The position numbers and the translations under genes are program-made. From contig NZ_CP046804.1 in the NCBI RefSeq assembly GCF_009763805.1, positions 1,736,001 to 1,800,000 on the forward strand: DNA of 64,000 bases, in the 5' to 3' direction. The stretch is from Vibrio cidicii (lineage in GTDB: Bacteria > Pseudomonadota > Gammaproteobacteria > Enterobacterales > Vibrionaceae). A model generated the notes under the pieces. It did not search any database. It had not been told where the DNA came from and worked only from the letters and a program-made list of their open reading frames with translations. Position 1 is the stretch's first letter, and the number at the start of each line of letters is the position of its first letter. Positions 17,731 through 28,859 of the stretch are shown here, one piece after another.

Positions 17731-19570
17731 TTACAGCTTAAATCTGTCGTCAACAATCGTGACTTCAGGGAACGTCTTGCCAGCTTTCATCGCTTTTTCT
17801 GTCTCTTTTTTCACCTCTTGATCGATCCAGAAGTTGCTGATTTCCATAGGATGGAAGAAATCTTCGGTTTTCTTCGTCATTGGATTTGCTGGCATTTTCA
17901 GCCAACGCCAGTGAATTGCTCGGGTATAGGGCACCATATATCCAGGAACAATAATGGCTGCGTCACTAACGTAGTCCTGAATTTGATGAGAGAGCTGGTA
18001 GCGTTTTTGCTCGTCAAACTCCGCATCATAAGCTTCGATCAGCTTATCCAATTCAGGACTGCTGAAGTTCGTGTGGGCGTTGGTTTGCGGTTTATTCGCG
18101 TTGTCCGAATGGAGGTATTCCCAATAAGCCGGAATTTCACCCGACCCCATATTGAGGAAAGCCAGTTGATGCTTTTTCTCCAAAATGTATTTAAATGCCG
18201 ATGAGCCATCGACCAGATTTAAGGTAAACTCCAAGCCTGCGAGTTTGGCTTGCTCTTTAAGATAAGCAATACGCGGCGTCCAGCTTTGGTAACCGTAGGT
18301 GATGGCAAAAGACAAGCGCTGACCTTTGTCATTCATGCGAATGCCATCAGGACCAATCACGTTAAAGCCCGCTTTTTCAAAATGTGCTATCGCTTTCTCA
18401 GCACTAAATTCTGGCGCTTTATTGTCTGCTTTGTCGTATTCACCATGGCCAAATCCGAGGCCGTGAGGTTTGCGCGAATAATCACCACGCATGATGTTTT
18501 CGATCATGCCATCATAGTCAGTGGCAAACATCAGTCCTTTACGCACTTCTAAGTTATCAAGCAGCGGCATGGCGGTGTTGATCCACAAACCGCCCGCGCC
18601 TTGGGAAGCTTGGTTGAATCCCCAGAACTTATGAATGTACCCGTTTTTAAAACCTTCAGAATCGGCTTTGCTGTGCCAATATTCAGGCAGCACCATATCG
18701 AAAAAGTCTAGGTTGCCTTTCTCGAAATGTTTCAACGCGATATCTTGGTCACGAATAATGCTGATACGCACTTTGTCAACATTGTAGCGATTTTGGTAGT
18801 AACGATTGTGGTAACCCCACCAGTTTCTTTACATGCTTGAAAGTGACACGCTTACCTTTGTCTACATCATCCATGTAGTATGGCGCTGTGGTTGGCTCGG
18901 CTTTGAAGTTGTAAGCCCGTACGAAATCGTCTGGCATACCGTCGTTATTTTCGTCTTTAGCACCTTTGAAAAAGTGCTGTGGACGGGGCTGTAAGCCGTT
19001 ACTTGGCATATTGATCAACACCATCAAAGCATCGGCGCTTTGTGCCGTCGACGTTTTGATCGCGATAGTGTAATCGTCAAACTTCACCACTTCTTTGATG
19101 CTGTTAGTGAAGAAATCGTTGTACCAAGGATCAATAATGTCTTTCGATTGGTAGTATTTCATCATAAAGACATAATCGTCAGCGGTTACTTTCTCACCGT
19201 CAGACCACTTAGCGTTTTTGTCCAGTTTGAAGTAAACCGTTTTATTGTCGGCATCAAACGCCCACGCTTCTGCTAATTGCGGTATCCACTTACCTGTATT
19301 TGGATGACGCTGAGCTAATTTGGGCGCACCATCCATAAAGTAGTGACGCAGACCCGAGTTAGCATCCGGGCCAACGCTACGCAATGTTTGCGGAAAACTG
19401 GTCAAGTATGTACGCAGTGTCCCACCTTGTTTCGCTTCCGGTGAGGCGAATAGCGGTTCCTCGTTATTGCTGATCCAATTAATGTCAGCAGGCAAGCTCT
19501 GTGCGTGAAGATTAAAACTGACTGCCGCTAACGCAGCAAAAACGGACAGCGCCACTCTATTATTTTTCAT
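17731..19570 (-). pseudogene. yejA: YejA-type peptide-binding protein, frameshifted
   Basis: Family 5 extracellular solute-binding protein, 612 residues once repaired. The signal peptide is MKNNRVALSVFAALAAVSFN...HAQ. Family segments include GGTLRTYLTSFPQTLRSVGP and APYYMDDVDKGKRVTFKHVK. The frame breaks at AAGAAACTGG (18824-18826 on the plus strand as TTT). With AAGAACTGG the join reads FKHVKNWWGYHNRYYQNRYN, normal for YejA. It collects oligopeptides in the periplasm for the YejB/YejE permease. Order here is yejB-yejE-yejA-ATPases, unlike E. coli where yejA comes first. Confidence 0.87.
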
Positions 19571-19597
19571 TTCTGTTTCTTCCTTGTTTTGGCGTTT

Positions 19598-20644
19598 CTA
19601 TACGTATCTGGTGAATTTCTTAGGATCAAATGCCGCGCGGATCGCTTCGCCTATAAACGTCACCATGACGAGAATGGCAACGATGGAAGTGACCACGGAC
19701 GAGACTATCCAAGGTGAATCCAGATTCGACTTTCCTTGTTGTAACAACTCACCCCAACTTGGCGTTGGTGGCATCAGACCTAACCCCAAATAATCCAGCG
19801 CAGTCAGCGCCGTGATATTCCCGGCAATGGTAAACGGTGCGAGCGTGACAATCATCACCATGGTATTTGGCAAGATGTGGTGCATTAAAATACGCCAAGT
19901 CGATGCACCCAATGCTTTCGCAGCCAGAACATATTCTCGAGCCGACTCTTTATAGGTCATGGTACGCATGTACCACGTCATCCCCATCCAGCCGAATAGT
20001 ACGTTTATCGCCACAAAGAGGGCAAAAGTGGGTTGTGTAATGGAGACCAAAATCATGATGACATAGAGAAAAGGCACCATAGACCAAACTTCGATAAGCC
20101 GCTGAACAAAAAGGTCGAACTTACCCCCAAAGAAACCCATCGCGCAGCCGACAACGGTGCCTATGGCATAGGAGACCGCCATCGTCACCAGAGCGAACCC
20201 CATCGCAGTTCGAAAGCCATACACTAATCTGGCAAGAATATCGCGGCCTATCACGTCGGTGCCGAGGTAGTGTTTGGCTTGGGCATCTGGTGCAACAGGC
20301 GGGAAATCACCGCTAAAATCTTGCTCGTAAGGGTTCCATGGCACCAGTGGCATCAGCACGAAATTGGAGCCACCTTCTTGTGCAAATTGCTTTTTCAAGC
20401 TGCGGTAGTCCGTCTCGCTTGAATAGTCCAAGCCAAAATCGCTACCTGGGCGAACATCACTCACCACAGGGAAAAACCAATCGCCGTTATATTTCACCAC
20501 CAGCGCTTTGCTGTTGACGAGAAATTCAGCAAACAGCGAAAGCACCAGCAAAGTGACCAAAACGATAAATGACCAGTAACCACGCTTAATCTCTTTAAAT
20601 GCACGAATTTTCTTCTGTGTTAAAGGGCTTACATTGATCATCAT
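19598..20644 (-). CDS. yejE: YejE-type peptide ABC transporter permease
   Basis: 348 residues with an N-terminal membrane segment (YWSFIVLVTLLVLSLFAEFL), a periplasmic loop, then five or so segments of the OppC/DppC permease fold. The EAA-type cytoplasmic loop is EYVLAAKALGASTWRILMHH. Residues 20-150 resemble the YejE-specific loop (SDVRPGSDFGLDYSSETDYR). The start overlaps the end of yejB by four bases, implying coupled translation. Forms the membrane channel with YejB. Confidence 0.88.
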   Translation of the reverse strand: MMINVSPLTQKKIRAFKEIKRGYWSFIVLVTLLVLSLFAEFLVNSKALVVKYNGDWFFPVVSDVRPGSDFGLDYSSETDYRSLKKQFAQEGGSNFVLMPLVPWNPYEQDFSGDFPPVAPDAQAKHYLGTDVIGRDILARLVYGFRTAMGFALVTMAVSYAIGTVVGCAMGFFGGKFDLFVQRLIEVWSMVPFLYVIMILVSITQPTFALFVAINVLFGWMGMTWYMRTMTYKESAREYVLAAKALGASTWRILMHHILPNTMVMIVTLAPFTIAGNITALTALDYLGLGLMPPTPSWGELLQQGKSNLDSPWIVSSVVTSIVAILVMVTFIGEAIRAAFDPKKFTRYV

Positions 20645-21664
20645 GCACCGAACCTCACTCGTGGATCCGTTAGCGCTACGCAGAGATCCGATAAAATATT
20701 TCCAACCATCAGCATGACTGCATTAATTGCCACAATTCCCATCACAACGGGATAATCCCGTTCAATGATCGATTCATAACCGAGTAAACCAATTCCGTCG
20801 ATATTAAAAATAACTTCAATTAAGAAGGAGCCCGTCATGAAGAACAACAATGAATTACCAAAGTGACTGGCAATAGGAATTAAACTATTTTGCAGAGCAT
20901 GCTTACGTACCGCTTTTTGAAATGGTAGGCCTTTGGCAATCGCGGTACGAATATAATCGGAAGACAGATTCTCCATTAGGCTATTTTTCATCGTCATGGT
21001 TAAGGTGGCAAAATCACCAATTAAATAGCAGATGAGCGGCAATATTGCGTGCCACATAATATCTTTCACTTGTTCTAAAAATGTTTCGTAATCGGAAAAA
21101 TCATCCCCGACAAATCCCCCCATTGGAAACCATTCAAGGTGGTATGCAAAGACAGTAATAAGAAACACGCCAACTACATAGCCGGGCAAAGCATAACCAA
21201 CGAAGATTAGAATGGAAGAGGTCGAATCAAAAACAGAGCCGTGTTTGATCGCTTTAAAATAACCCAGAGGGATGGAGATGAAATAGCTGATAAAAAAGGT
21301 CATACCACCGTAAAATAGCGAAACAGGCAGACGTTCAGCGATCATGGTACCAACGGGTTTCGTAATAGCGTGTCGATTCGCCGAAATCCAAAACCAATAA
21401 TCGGCTAAGCCACTCTGCGTATGCTTCAAAGACGGGTTTATCTAAGCCGTAAAAGGCATTGAGTTCGGCCATTTGCTCTTCAGAAAGTGCCGAGTTATTT
21501 CCTGCAACATTAACTGTCGCGGTGTCATTGCCAGAATGCATGCTTGCTAACATACGCTCCACTGGCCCGCCAGGGACAAATCGCGTAATCGCAAAAATGA
21601 GGATAGTGATGCCGAGAAACGTAGGGACAATTAAGGCCATACGTCGGAGGATATACGATAACAC
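20641..21664 (-). pseudogene. yejB: YejB-type peptide ABC transporter permease, frameshifted
   Basis: OppB/DppB-type permease of 340 residues after repair. It starts at GTG 21664 with MLSYILRRMALIVPTFLGIT, the usual YejB opening. The frame is lost at TACGAAACCCG (21358-21360 on the plus strand); with GAACCC it reads STRYYEPVGTMIAERLPVSL. The C-terminal frame contains the EAA loop YIRTAIAKGLPFQKAVRKHA and ends DLCVALTDPRVRFGA. Same GAAC to GAAAC insertion as other genes. First gene of the leftward transporter operon. Confidence 0.87.
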
Positions 21665-22099
21665 CTACAACGAGCTCCATGCTGTGACAAATCAGTTCCA
21701 AAAGTTGCAACAATCCCGTTACAACAAAATCATGACCAAGCAGAAGGTACTCGATCACCTCAGCCGCCATGATTTGACAGCTAAGCATGCATTTAAAACA
21801 AAATACTGAACTGATATCAAATTCGAAACTGCTAATATGCCTGTCACATTAGCTTCACATCTTGAATAGATAATCACGGATCTTTTCTATCTTTCTCTTC
21901 TGTACTATTGAACTAGTCAATAGTTTCCCTTTTCATCAAGGTTTACCGAGCTATCTCCTCCTGAAAAAACAAAAAAAGCACAAATAAAATTCATTATTTG
22001 TGCTTTTTTATGCATTAAAAACTTTTTATAAATATACGCAAATAATGCGATCTATTTCACACTACACTCTCATAAGTATCACATGGCGAACCCATGAAA
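21665..22099. other. Intergenic region between the yej operon and pyrF
   Basis: 435 bases without a convincing gene. It should hold the yejB promoter (leftward). The only firm feature is the terminator at 21971-22007 for pyrF. Minus-strand TGTGA half-sites occur twice as direct repeats near 21840-21860 but do not form a CRP palindrome. Confidence 0.5.
21971..22007. terminator. Strong terminator downstream of pyrF
   Basis: AGCACAAATAA (21977-21987) pairs with TTATTTGTGCT (21994-22004), flanked by seven A and a T-run. Bidirectional in appearance; ends the pyrF transcript. Confidence 0.85.
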
Positions 22100-22795
22100 C
22101 TAGAGAAGACTTGTATTTATAGACTCTAGTACATCTGCTGGGCTTGCTGCTTGAGTGATTGGTCTGCCAATCACTAAGTAATCGGATCCTGCGGCGATTG
22201 CTTCAACCGGAGTCATAATACGCCGTTGATCCCCTTGCTCTGAACCCTGAGGACGGATACCTGGAGTGACTAATTTAAACTCTTGTCCTAAGTTTTGTTT
22301 CAATAGCGTTGCTTCTTGTGCCGAGCAGACTACACCATCCAAACCTGCATTTTTTGTCAAAGAAGCCAAACGCATCACTTGCTGCTGAGGCTCAATATCT
22401 AAGCCAACACCTGCCAGATCGCTCTGTTCCATGCTGGTCAGCACAGTAACCCCAATTAAAAGCGGCCTTTCTTTTCCGTACGGCAGTAGAATCTCTCGAG
22501 CAGCACTCATCATACGTTCACCGCCACTGGCATGCACGTTTACCATCCATACCCCTAACTCTGCGGCCGCCCTCACTGCTTTGGCACAGGTATTTGGGAT
22601 ATCGTGAAATTTCAAATCCAAAAAGACAGAGAAACCACGCTTGTGTAATTCACGAACGAAATCCGGACCAAATAGTGTAAACATCTCCTTGCCGACTTTC
22701 AGGCGACATGACATGGGATCAATTCTGTCCACAAAGGCTAACGCGTCAGCTTGATTGTCATAGTCTAAAGCCACGATAACTTTTTGGTCGATCAT
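22100..22795 (-). CDS. pyrF: Orotidine-5'-phosphate decarboxylase
   Basis: Final step of de novo UMP synthesis. 231 residues from ATG 22795 ([13 protein letters not shown]), chosen because AGGAG lies correctly upstream; an upstream ATG would add seven residues over the binding site. The catalytic Asp/Lys array is in [12 protein letters not shown] (DxKxxD), with the phosphate-binding C-terminal LVIGRPIT. It follows lapB in the conserved cmk-rpsA-ihfB-lapA-lapB-pyrF order, 66 bases after the lapB stop. Confidence 0.95.
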   Translation of the reverse strand: MIDQKVIVALDYDNQADALAFVDRIDPMSCRLKVGKEMFTLFGPDFVRELHKRGFSVFLDLKFHDIPNTCAKAVRAAAELGVWMVNVHASGGERMMSAAREILLPYGKERPLLIGVTVLTSMEQSDLAGVGLDIEPQQQVMRLASLTKNAGLDGVVCSAQEATLLKQNLGQEFKLVTPGIRPQGSEQGDQRRIMTPVEAIAAGSDYLVIGRPITQAASPADVLESINTSLL

Positions 22796-22861
22796 TTCAT
22801 CTCCTAATATACTCATTGCTAAAAAAATGCAGCTGGTACTTTGATACCAACTGCATTAAAA

Positions 22862-24032
22862 CTATTCACCGTCCAATCCTCGGATTGGCTTAATCGTCCC
22901 CCACCCCTTACAAGAGGGGCAATGCCAATACAGTGAGTGGGTGGAAAAGCCACATTTTCGACATCGATAGTGAGGTTTGACTTTCAGTTGTTCACCCACC
23001 ATGGCTTGCAAGGTGGTCAAGCTCTCTTTTGCTCGTCCTTCTTCCGCTTCCGTGAGGTGGTAATCCATCAAACGGTAGAAGCCTTTCATGGTTGGGTTTT
23101 TAATCAGTTGTCTGGTGAGCAACTCTTGAGCCGCAGCAACGCTTTCGTGATGTGCGACAAGCTGAGCTAGCATCAATTCTGCCGATACGCCCGCTTTCTT
23201 ATTGATACATTCGCGAAGAAATTCCACCAGCTCATCTTCTTGCCCTAAGTGATGATAGCACTCCGCCAATATAGGCAATGCTTCACTAACAAAGTCGGGA
23301 TCTTGCTCAAGCACCGCGGTCAGGTGCTGGATGGTTTTGCGATACTCTTCAGTATCGAGATAGATACGTCCAAGTGAGATCGAAGCACGAACACATTTCG
23401 GATCTTCTGCTAAGGCTTTCTTAAAATGGCCAATCGCTTTGGTGCGATTGCCCTCTGCCTGTTCCAACATCGCCAGCTCACACCAGTAATGCGCAATACT
23501 TTTACGTATCGACGTTTTGCCTGTTTTGAGTAACAAATGAGCATAGTGAATGGCTTTCTCCCACTCACGAGTCTGTTGATAGATGCTCACCAGCTGCTGC
23601 AAAGCCGCATCACGATGATCCGGTTTCTTCGACAAGTTGCTCAAAAATCTTTTCGGCTCGGTCTAAAAAACCCGAAGCCATATAATCTTTCGCTAACTGT
23701 TGCAGGGCTAAGTTTTTTTGATCCAATGTCAGACCGGAGCGAGAGATAAGATTTTGGTGAATACGAATCGCACGATCAACCTCACCTCGAGAGCGAAACA
23801 GATTGCCCAGAGCTAGATGCGTATCGATCGTTTCATTATCAACCTGTAGTAGCTCAATGAAGTGATCCACCGCTTTATCTGATTGATCAGATAAGAGTAG
23901 ATTAAGACCCGTCATGTATTGCTGGGAGATCTGATGAGAGTGTTTCCGCTTGTCATCCTGTGCACTACGATGGCCCATATACCATCCGTAAGCCGCCGCA
24001 ATCGGGAGTAACAAGAAGAGTAATTCAAGCAT
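22862..24032 (-). pseudogene. lapB: LPS assembly regulator LapB (YciM), frameshifted
   Basis: Inner-membrane TPR protein that recruits FtsH to degrade LpxC and so limits LPS synthesis. The first frame (24032-23610) has the N-terminal anchor MLELLFLLLPIAAAYGWYMG and TPR repeats. The second (to 22862) has more TPRs and the C-terminal rubredoxin-like zinc site CRKCGFSTHSLYWHCPSC. The join GAAGAAACCGG (23625-23627 on the plus strand) becomes EEPDHRDAALQQ if one A is removed, giving 389 residues, the E. coli length. LapB is normally essential or nearly so, which favours a sequencing artefact. Confidence 0.9.
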
Positions 24033-24047
24033 TCAGCTAACTTGTCC

Positions 24048-24314
24048 TTAGGCTTGCTTTTCCATTTGGGTATTCTGTTTTTTCAACTGTTTGTTTAATT
24101 TGCGTAACTTCAGTTGCATCTTAAATTGGATACTCGCAAAGATGGCCCAAGAGAGCGCAAATCCTGCAACAAAAACCACACCAAGCAACGTTGATAAATG
24201 GAAATCACCTTTTGCCAAAAGATAGTTAAATGTAACAACTTGCTGATTTTGCGAGCCTAAAGCCAGAGCTATAAGAAAGAGAGCTATAACAGCAATGATT
24301 TTTATAATTTTCAT
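24048..24314 (-). CDS. lapA: LPS assembly protein LapA (YciS)
   Basis: 88 residues with two membrane segments (about 3-20 and 42-62) and a basic, Lys/Gln-rich cytoplasmic tail (KLRKLNKQLKKQNTQMEKQA). The hallmark GSQNQQVVTFNYLLAKGDF between the segments matches the LapA domain family. It lies 15 bases before lapB and is cotranscribed; the pair tunes LpxC turnover. Confidence 0.92.
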   Translation of the reverse strand: MKIIKIIAVIALFLIALALGSQNQQVVTFNYLLAKGDFHLSTLLGVVFVAGFALSWAIFASIQFKMQLKLRKLNKQLKKQNTQMEKQA

Positions 24315-24400
24315 GTTTCATCACCCTTCGAGTGTTAGCCGATAGATTATGCAGGAAAACGATTCTCCAGACCACGGATAATAGCAATTATCTAATCATA

Positions 24401-24430
24401 AAAAAGCGGCATACGCTAAGTATGCCGCTT
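24401..24430 (-). terminator. Terminator after ihfB
   Basis: GCGGCATAC (24406-24414) pairs with GTATGCCGC (24420-24428) around GCTAA, with an A-run on the left giving minus-strand Ts. Confidence 0.85.
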
Positions 24431-24450
24431 TTCGTCAATATTCTGTTCAC

Positions 24451-24732
24451 TTAGCCAAGATTTACGCGCTCACGTAACTCTTTGCCCGGTTTAAAGTGTG
24501 GAACGTGCTTACCTTCCAATTCCACTTTGTCACCTGTTTTAGGATTTCGGCCAACTCTTGGCTCACGGTAATGAAGTGAGAAACTACCAAAACCACGAAT
24601 CTCAATACGATCGCCACTTTCTAAAGTCGAAGCCATGTGCTCCAGAATATCTTTGACAGCATCTTCAATCTCTTTTGCTGACAGATGCGTCTGCTCAGCA
24701 CAGAGTCTTTCAATCAACTCAGACTTAGTCAT
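24451..24732 (-). CDS. ihfB: Integration host factor subunit beta
   Basis: A 93-residue HU-family DNA-bending protein ([20 protein letters not shown]). The beta-arm shows [20 protein letters not shown] with the intercalating Pro. Heterodimer partner of IhfA. It lies between rpsA and lapA as in E. coli, but a hairpin at 24401-24430 separates it from lapA and a 245-base gap separates it from rpsA, so it probably has its own promoter. Confidence 0.96.
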   Translation of the reverse strand: MTKSELIERLCAEQTHLSAKEIEDAVKDILEHMASTLESGDRIEIRGFGSFSLHYREPRVGRNPKTGDKVELEGKHVPHFKPGKELRERVNLG

Positions 24733-24935
24733 AGTTTCCCCTTCGAGTCATTTTACCACTCATTATAGTAAGTAATATCAATTCCAACAAACACTTGCTA
24801 CAAAATGTAGTGAAAAATCCACCACCCAACTACCTCTTTTAAAGATAAGTGTAGATTTATCAGCAAAACTATCAAGACTCTGTGTAAATATCTTCTGAAA
24901 TCAATACTATGATTTTGAATTTGTGTGACGCGCAG

Positions 24936-24966
24936 ACAAAAAAAAGGAGCCTTGCGGCCCCTTTTC
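24936..24966 (-). terminator. Terminator after rpsA
   Basis: AAAAGGaGCC and GGCcCCTTTT form an imperfect stem around TTGC, preceded on the plus strand by an A-run (minus-strand T-run), 12 bases past the rpsA stop. Confidence 0.7.
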
Positions 24967-24977
24967 TAAGACGTAAA

Positions 24978-26648
24978 TTATTCGCCTTTAGCTGCTTTGA
25001 AAGCGTCAGCCATTGCATTACCAAACGCAGCGTCGTCCGCTTTGTTGATAGTTGCCATTGCTTCTTGCTCTTCAGCTTCGTCTTTCGCTTTGATAGACAG
25101 GTTGATTACGCGGTTCTTACGGTCAACGCCAGTAAATTTCGCTTCAACTTTGTCACCAACGCTCAGGATCAGTGATGCATCTTCGATACGGTCACGTGAT
25201 ACTTCAGAAGCGCGGATGTAACCTTCAACGCCATCTTCTAGCTCGATGGTTGCGCCTTTAGCATCAACTGCAGTTACAGTACCGTTTACTAGAACGCCTT
25301 TCTTGTTGTCAGCTACATAAGCATTGAATGGGTCATTTTCCATTTGCTTAACGCCTAGAGAAATACGCTCACGCTCAGCGTCTACAGCTAGAACTACTGC
25401 AGAGATTTCATCGCCTTTCTTGAATTCACGAACTGCTTCTTCTCCTGGTACGTTCCAAGAGATATCAGACAGGTGAACTAGACCGTCGATGCCGCCATCT
25501 AGACCGATGAAGATACCGAAGTCAGTGATAGACTTGATCTTACCAGTAACTTTGTCGCCTTTAGCTTGAGCTTCAGCGAATGACTGCCATGGGTTAGCTT
25601 TACACTGTTTCAGACCTAGAGAGATACGACGACGTTCTTCGTCGATTTCCAGAACCATAACCTCAACTTCGTCGCCAACATTAACAACTTTAGATGGGTG
25701 GATGTTCTTGTTAGTCCAATCCATTTCAGAAACGTGTACTAGACCTTCAACGCCTTCTTCGATTTCAACGAAACAGCCGTAGTCAGTTAGGTTAGTAACG
25801 CGACCAGACAGTTTGTGACCTTCTGGGTAACGCTTAGCGATTGCTACCCATGGATCTTCGCCTAGTTGCTTCAGACCTAGTGATACGCGAGTGCGATCAC
25901 GATCGAACTTAAGAACTTTAACTAGGATCTCGTCACCAACGTTAACGATTTCAGATGGGTGCTTAACACGCTTCCACGCCATGTCAGTGATGTGTAGCAG
26001 GCCGTCAACGCCACCTAGATCTACGAACGCACCGTAGTCAGTTAGGTTCTTAACGATACCTTTAACTTCGCTGCCTTCTTGTAGAGTTTCTAGAAGTTCG
26101 TCACGCTCTACGCTGCTTTCAGATTCGATAACAGCACGACGAGAAACAACTACGTTGTTACGCTTTTGATCAAGTTTGATAACTTTGAACTCTAGCTCTT
26201 TGTTTTCTAGGTGAGCAGTGTCACGGATAGGACGTACGTCTACTAGAGAACCTGGAAGGAAAGCACGGATACCGTTTAGTTCAACAGTGAAACCGCCTTT
26301 AACTTTACCGTTGATGATACCAACAACAGTTTCAGCTTCTTCGTAAGCTTTCTCAAGAACGATCCAAGCTTCGTGACGCTTCGCTTTCTCACGAGAAAGT
26401 TGAGTTTCACCGAAACCGTCTTCTACAGCGTCCAGAGCAACGTCTACTTCAGAACCAACTTCAACTTCAAGTTCGCCAGCAGCGTTCTTAAACTGTTCAG
26501 CAGGGATTGCAGACTCAGACTTAAGACCAGCGTCAACAAGAACGTAGCCGTTTTCGATAGCAACTACAGTACCTTTAACGATAGTACCTTGTTGGAATTG
26601 GGTCTCGTTTAGAAACTCTTCAAAGAGTTGAGCAAAAGATTCAGTCAT
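24978..26648 (-). CDS. rpsA: 30S ribosomal protein S1
   Basis: 556 residues with six S1/OB-fold repeats, for example [20 protein letters not shown] (first) and [20 protein letters not shown] (third). Length matches E. coli S1 (557). It binds mRNA leaders lacking strong Shine-Dalgarno sites and is part of the small subunit. It sits directly after cmk in the conserved order; the intergenic stretch holds its promoter. Confidence 0.97.
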   Translation of the reverse strand: MTESFAQLFEEFLNETQFQQGTIVKGTVVAIENGYVLVDAGLKSESAIPAEQFKNAAGELEVEVGSEVDVALDAVEDGFGETQLSREKAKRHEAWIVLEKAYEEAETVVGIINGKVKGGFTVELNGIRAFLPGSLVDVRPIRDTAHLENKELEFKVIKLDQKRNNVVVSRRAVIESESSVERDELLETLQEGSEVKGIVKNLTDYGAFVDLGGVDGLLHITDMAWKRVKHPSEIVNVGDEILVKVLKFDRDRTRVSLGLKQLGEDPWVAIAKRYPEGHKLSGRVTNLTDYGCFVEIEEGVEGLVHVSEMDWTNKNIHPSKVVNVGDEVEVMVLEIDEERRRISLGLKQCKANPWQSFAEAQAKGDKVTGKIKSITDFGIFIGLDGGIDGLVHLSDISWNVPGEEAVREFKKGDEISAVVLAVDAERERISLGVKQMENDPFNAYVADNKKGVLVNGTVTAVDAKGATIELEDGVEGYIRASEVSRDRIEDASLILSVGDKVEAKFTGVDRKNRVINLSIKAKDEAEEQEAMATINKADDAAFGNAMADAFKAAKGE

Positions 26649-26757
26649 TTATTTAATCTTCAAAAAATTAAACTTCCATGGGTATCCTACCGCATGGGGT
26701 TATTAAATTCGCCAATCATCATCCTTGCGATCGACGCTCTTACCTGACTGAGCAGAA

Positions 26758-27438
26758 TTACTCAGCCAGCTTCGATTCGATATATTGTAGTGCTTTTTCG
26801 ACCACTTCGTCGATATTCATCGACGTAGAGTCGAGCACAAGCGCATCCTCTGCAGGGCGTAATGGCGCCACTGGGCGGTTACGATCTCGGTCGTCACGCT
26901 CTTGGATCTCGCTCAAAAGGTCGTCAAATCTAACATCTAACCCTTTATCTTGCAACTGTTTAAGGCGTCGATGCGCACGCTCTTGTGCGCTGGCATCTAG
27001 GAAAATTTTCGCCTGTGCTTGTGGGAAAACAACGGTCCCCATGTCACGGCCATCCGCCACCAAACCTGGAGCCGTTTCAAAGGCGCGCTGACGGCGTAAT
27101 AGCGCTTCACGCACCCGTGGTAATGCTGCCACTTTTGACGCCGCCATGCCGGTTTCTTCTTTACGCAGCTCTTTAGAAACGTCTTCACCCTCAAGAATGA
27201 CTTTGACCAAGTCGCCTTCAGCAATAAATTGTACGTCAAGATGAGTGGCTAGCGGGACAAGTGCATCTTCCGACTCGGTATCCACACCATGATGAATCGC
27301 GGCCAATGCTAAGACACGGTAAATTGCGCCAGAATCTAACAGTTGAAAGCCGAGCTTTTTCGACAGCAACATACAAAGAGTGCCTTTACCCGCACCACTT
27401 GGTCCATCTACGGTGATCACCGGAGTCTGAGAGGACAT
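26758..27438 (-). CDS. cmk: Cytidylate kinase
   Basis: 226 residues from ATG 27438, with GGAG seven bases upstream; an ATG four codons earlier lacks spacing. Opens [16 protein letters not shown], the P-loop of the (d)CMP kinase family. CMP-binding residues include [10 protein letters not shown] and the LID segment [15 protein letters not shown]. Phosphorylates CMP and dCMP to diphosphates. Head of the cmk-rpsA pair. Confidence 0.96.
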   Translation of the reverse strand: MSSQTPVITVDGPSGAGKGTLCMLLSKKLGFQLLDSGAIYRVLALAAIHHGVDTESEDALVPLATHLDVQFIAEGDLVKVILEGEDVSKELRKEETGMAASKVAALPRVREALLRRQRAFETAPGLVADGRDMGTVVFPQAQAKIFLDASAQERAHRRLKQLQDKGLDVRFDDLLSEIQERDDRDRNRPVAPLRPAEDALVLDSTSMNIDEVVEKALQYIESKLAE

Positions 27439-27667
27439 GTTCTTCTCCACTTTATTTTCTTTCTTCGGGCGTATGCCCCATATCAGCGGCGCATATTATA
27501 GAGCGAAACCGCTTCTCGGGCGAGGACAAAAGCCGTGTAAAGCATTGCACATGGAGATGCTTTCTCAACTCGATGGTAAAAAAGAAAAGCGGCGAAAGCT
27601 TTTTACTCTCACCGCTAGAGTTGTTATAGGCTGATTTGCTCAGAGCTGTCGCTTTAATATGGCTCTT

Positions 27668-28729
27668 TTACAAGATAGGTTTTTGCCCTCTTTCGACCAA
27701 TTTCAGCAGTACGCCATCGGCCACCTTGCCAGCGACGCCCGCTAATTTATCAGCTAACTTTTTCTTTTGCGTATAGTGAATTGACAGCACCGTTTTCTCT
27801 TTACAAGCGGCCACAATCAGATCATCGGAAGTGGTAATCTCATCGACTAAACCAAGCGTTTGTGCCTGAGTACCAAACCAATGTTCGCCAGTGGCTACTT
27901 TATCTAAATCTAATTCAGGGCGATGCTGACGAATGAAATCTTTAAAGAGTCCATGTGTTTCTTCCAGCTCTTGCTTGAATTTGTCTCTGGCTTTGTCGCT
28001 GTTCTCACCAAACATAGTGAGGGTGCGTTTGTATTCGCCAGCCGTTAGCTGCTCGAACTCGATATCGTGTTTTTTCAATAATTTATTGAAATTAGGCAAC
28101 TGCGCAATCACCCCGATCGAGCCGACGATCGCAAATGGCGCAGAGACAATCTTATCGGCGATACAAGCCATCATATAGCCGCCGCTGGCTGCCACTTTGT
28201 CAACCGAGATGGTCAAAGGCAACCCGGCCGCTTTAATGCGATCCAACTGCGAAGAGGCCAACCCATAGCCATGAACCATACCGCCACCGCTTTCCAAGCG
28301 GAGTAACACTTCATCTCCAGGTTTTGCGACCGCTAAAATCGCAGTCACTTCTTCTCTCAGCGAAGCCACTTCTTTGGCATCAATACTGCCATGAAAATCG
28401 ATCACAAACAGATGCGACTCACGTTTGCTCTCTAGATGCCCCTCTTTGGCCGCTTTTTTGATCTCTTTAGCGCGCGCTTTGTCTTTCTCTTTCTCTTCTT
28501 TTTTAGTCAATTTGTCGCGAGCTTTAAGAAAAGCCTCATCGTGCAGGTAATGTTCTAAATGCTCAACCGTATGCTTGTACTGCTCAGATAGATCCGTCAC
28601 TTCCAGTTGGCCTTTTCTCGAAGATGATTTGCTACTGACTGATTTAACCAGCACCAGCAGCACTACCACCGCCACAATAAAGGTGACAACTTTGGCCAAA
28701 AACAGGCCATAGTCCAATAAAAATTCCAA
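27668..28729 (-). CDS. sohB: Probable inner-membrane protease SohB
   Basis: 353 residues of the S49 (SppA-like) serine protease family. An N-terminal membrane segment (VVTFIVAVVVLLVLVK) is followed by a charged coiled stretch (KKEEKEKDKARAKEIKKA). The protease domain contains the nucleophile in VDKVAASGGYMMA (Ser) and the lysine-bearing ITAGEYKRTLTMFGENSD-like region. Divergent from the YciK-type gene, as in E. coli, where sohB lies next to yciN/topA and yciK. Confidence 0.9.
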   Translation of the reverse strand: MEFLLDYGLFLAKVVTFIVAVVVLLVLVKSVSSKSSSRKGQLEVTDLSEQYKHTVEHLEHYLHDEAFLKARDKLTKKEEKEKDKARAKEIKKAAKEGHLESKRESHLFVIDFHGSIDAKEVASLREEVTAILAVAKPGDEVLLRLESGGGMVHGYGLASSQLDRIKAAGLPLTISVDKVAASGGYMMACIADKIVSAPFAIVGSIGVIAQLPNFNKLLKKHDIEFEQLTAGEYKRTLTMFGENSDKARDKFKQELEETHGLFKDFIRQHRPELDLDKVATGEHWFGTQAQTLGLVDEITTSDDLIVAACKEKTVLSIHYTQKKKLADKLAGVAGKVADGVLLKLVERGQKPIL

Positions 28730-28859
28730 TGTGATACCCCCTAAAGTGTGAATTAGTGTATTGTAACCATCTTGTCACGATTACCAAGACTTTCCGTTGC
28801 ATATCTGTTTGATTTTGCAACATAGGAACCATACAAGAAATCAAGAAGGATTGAGCACG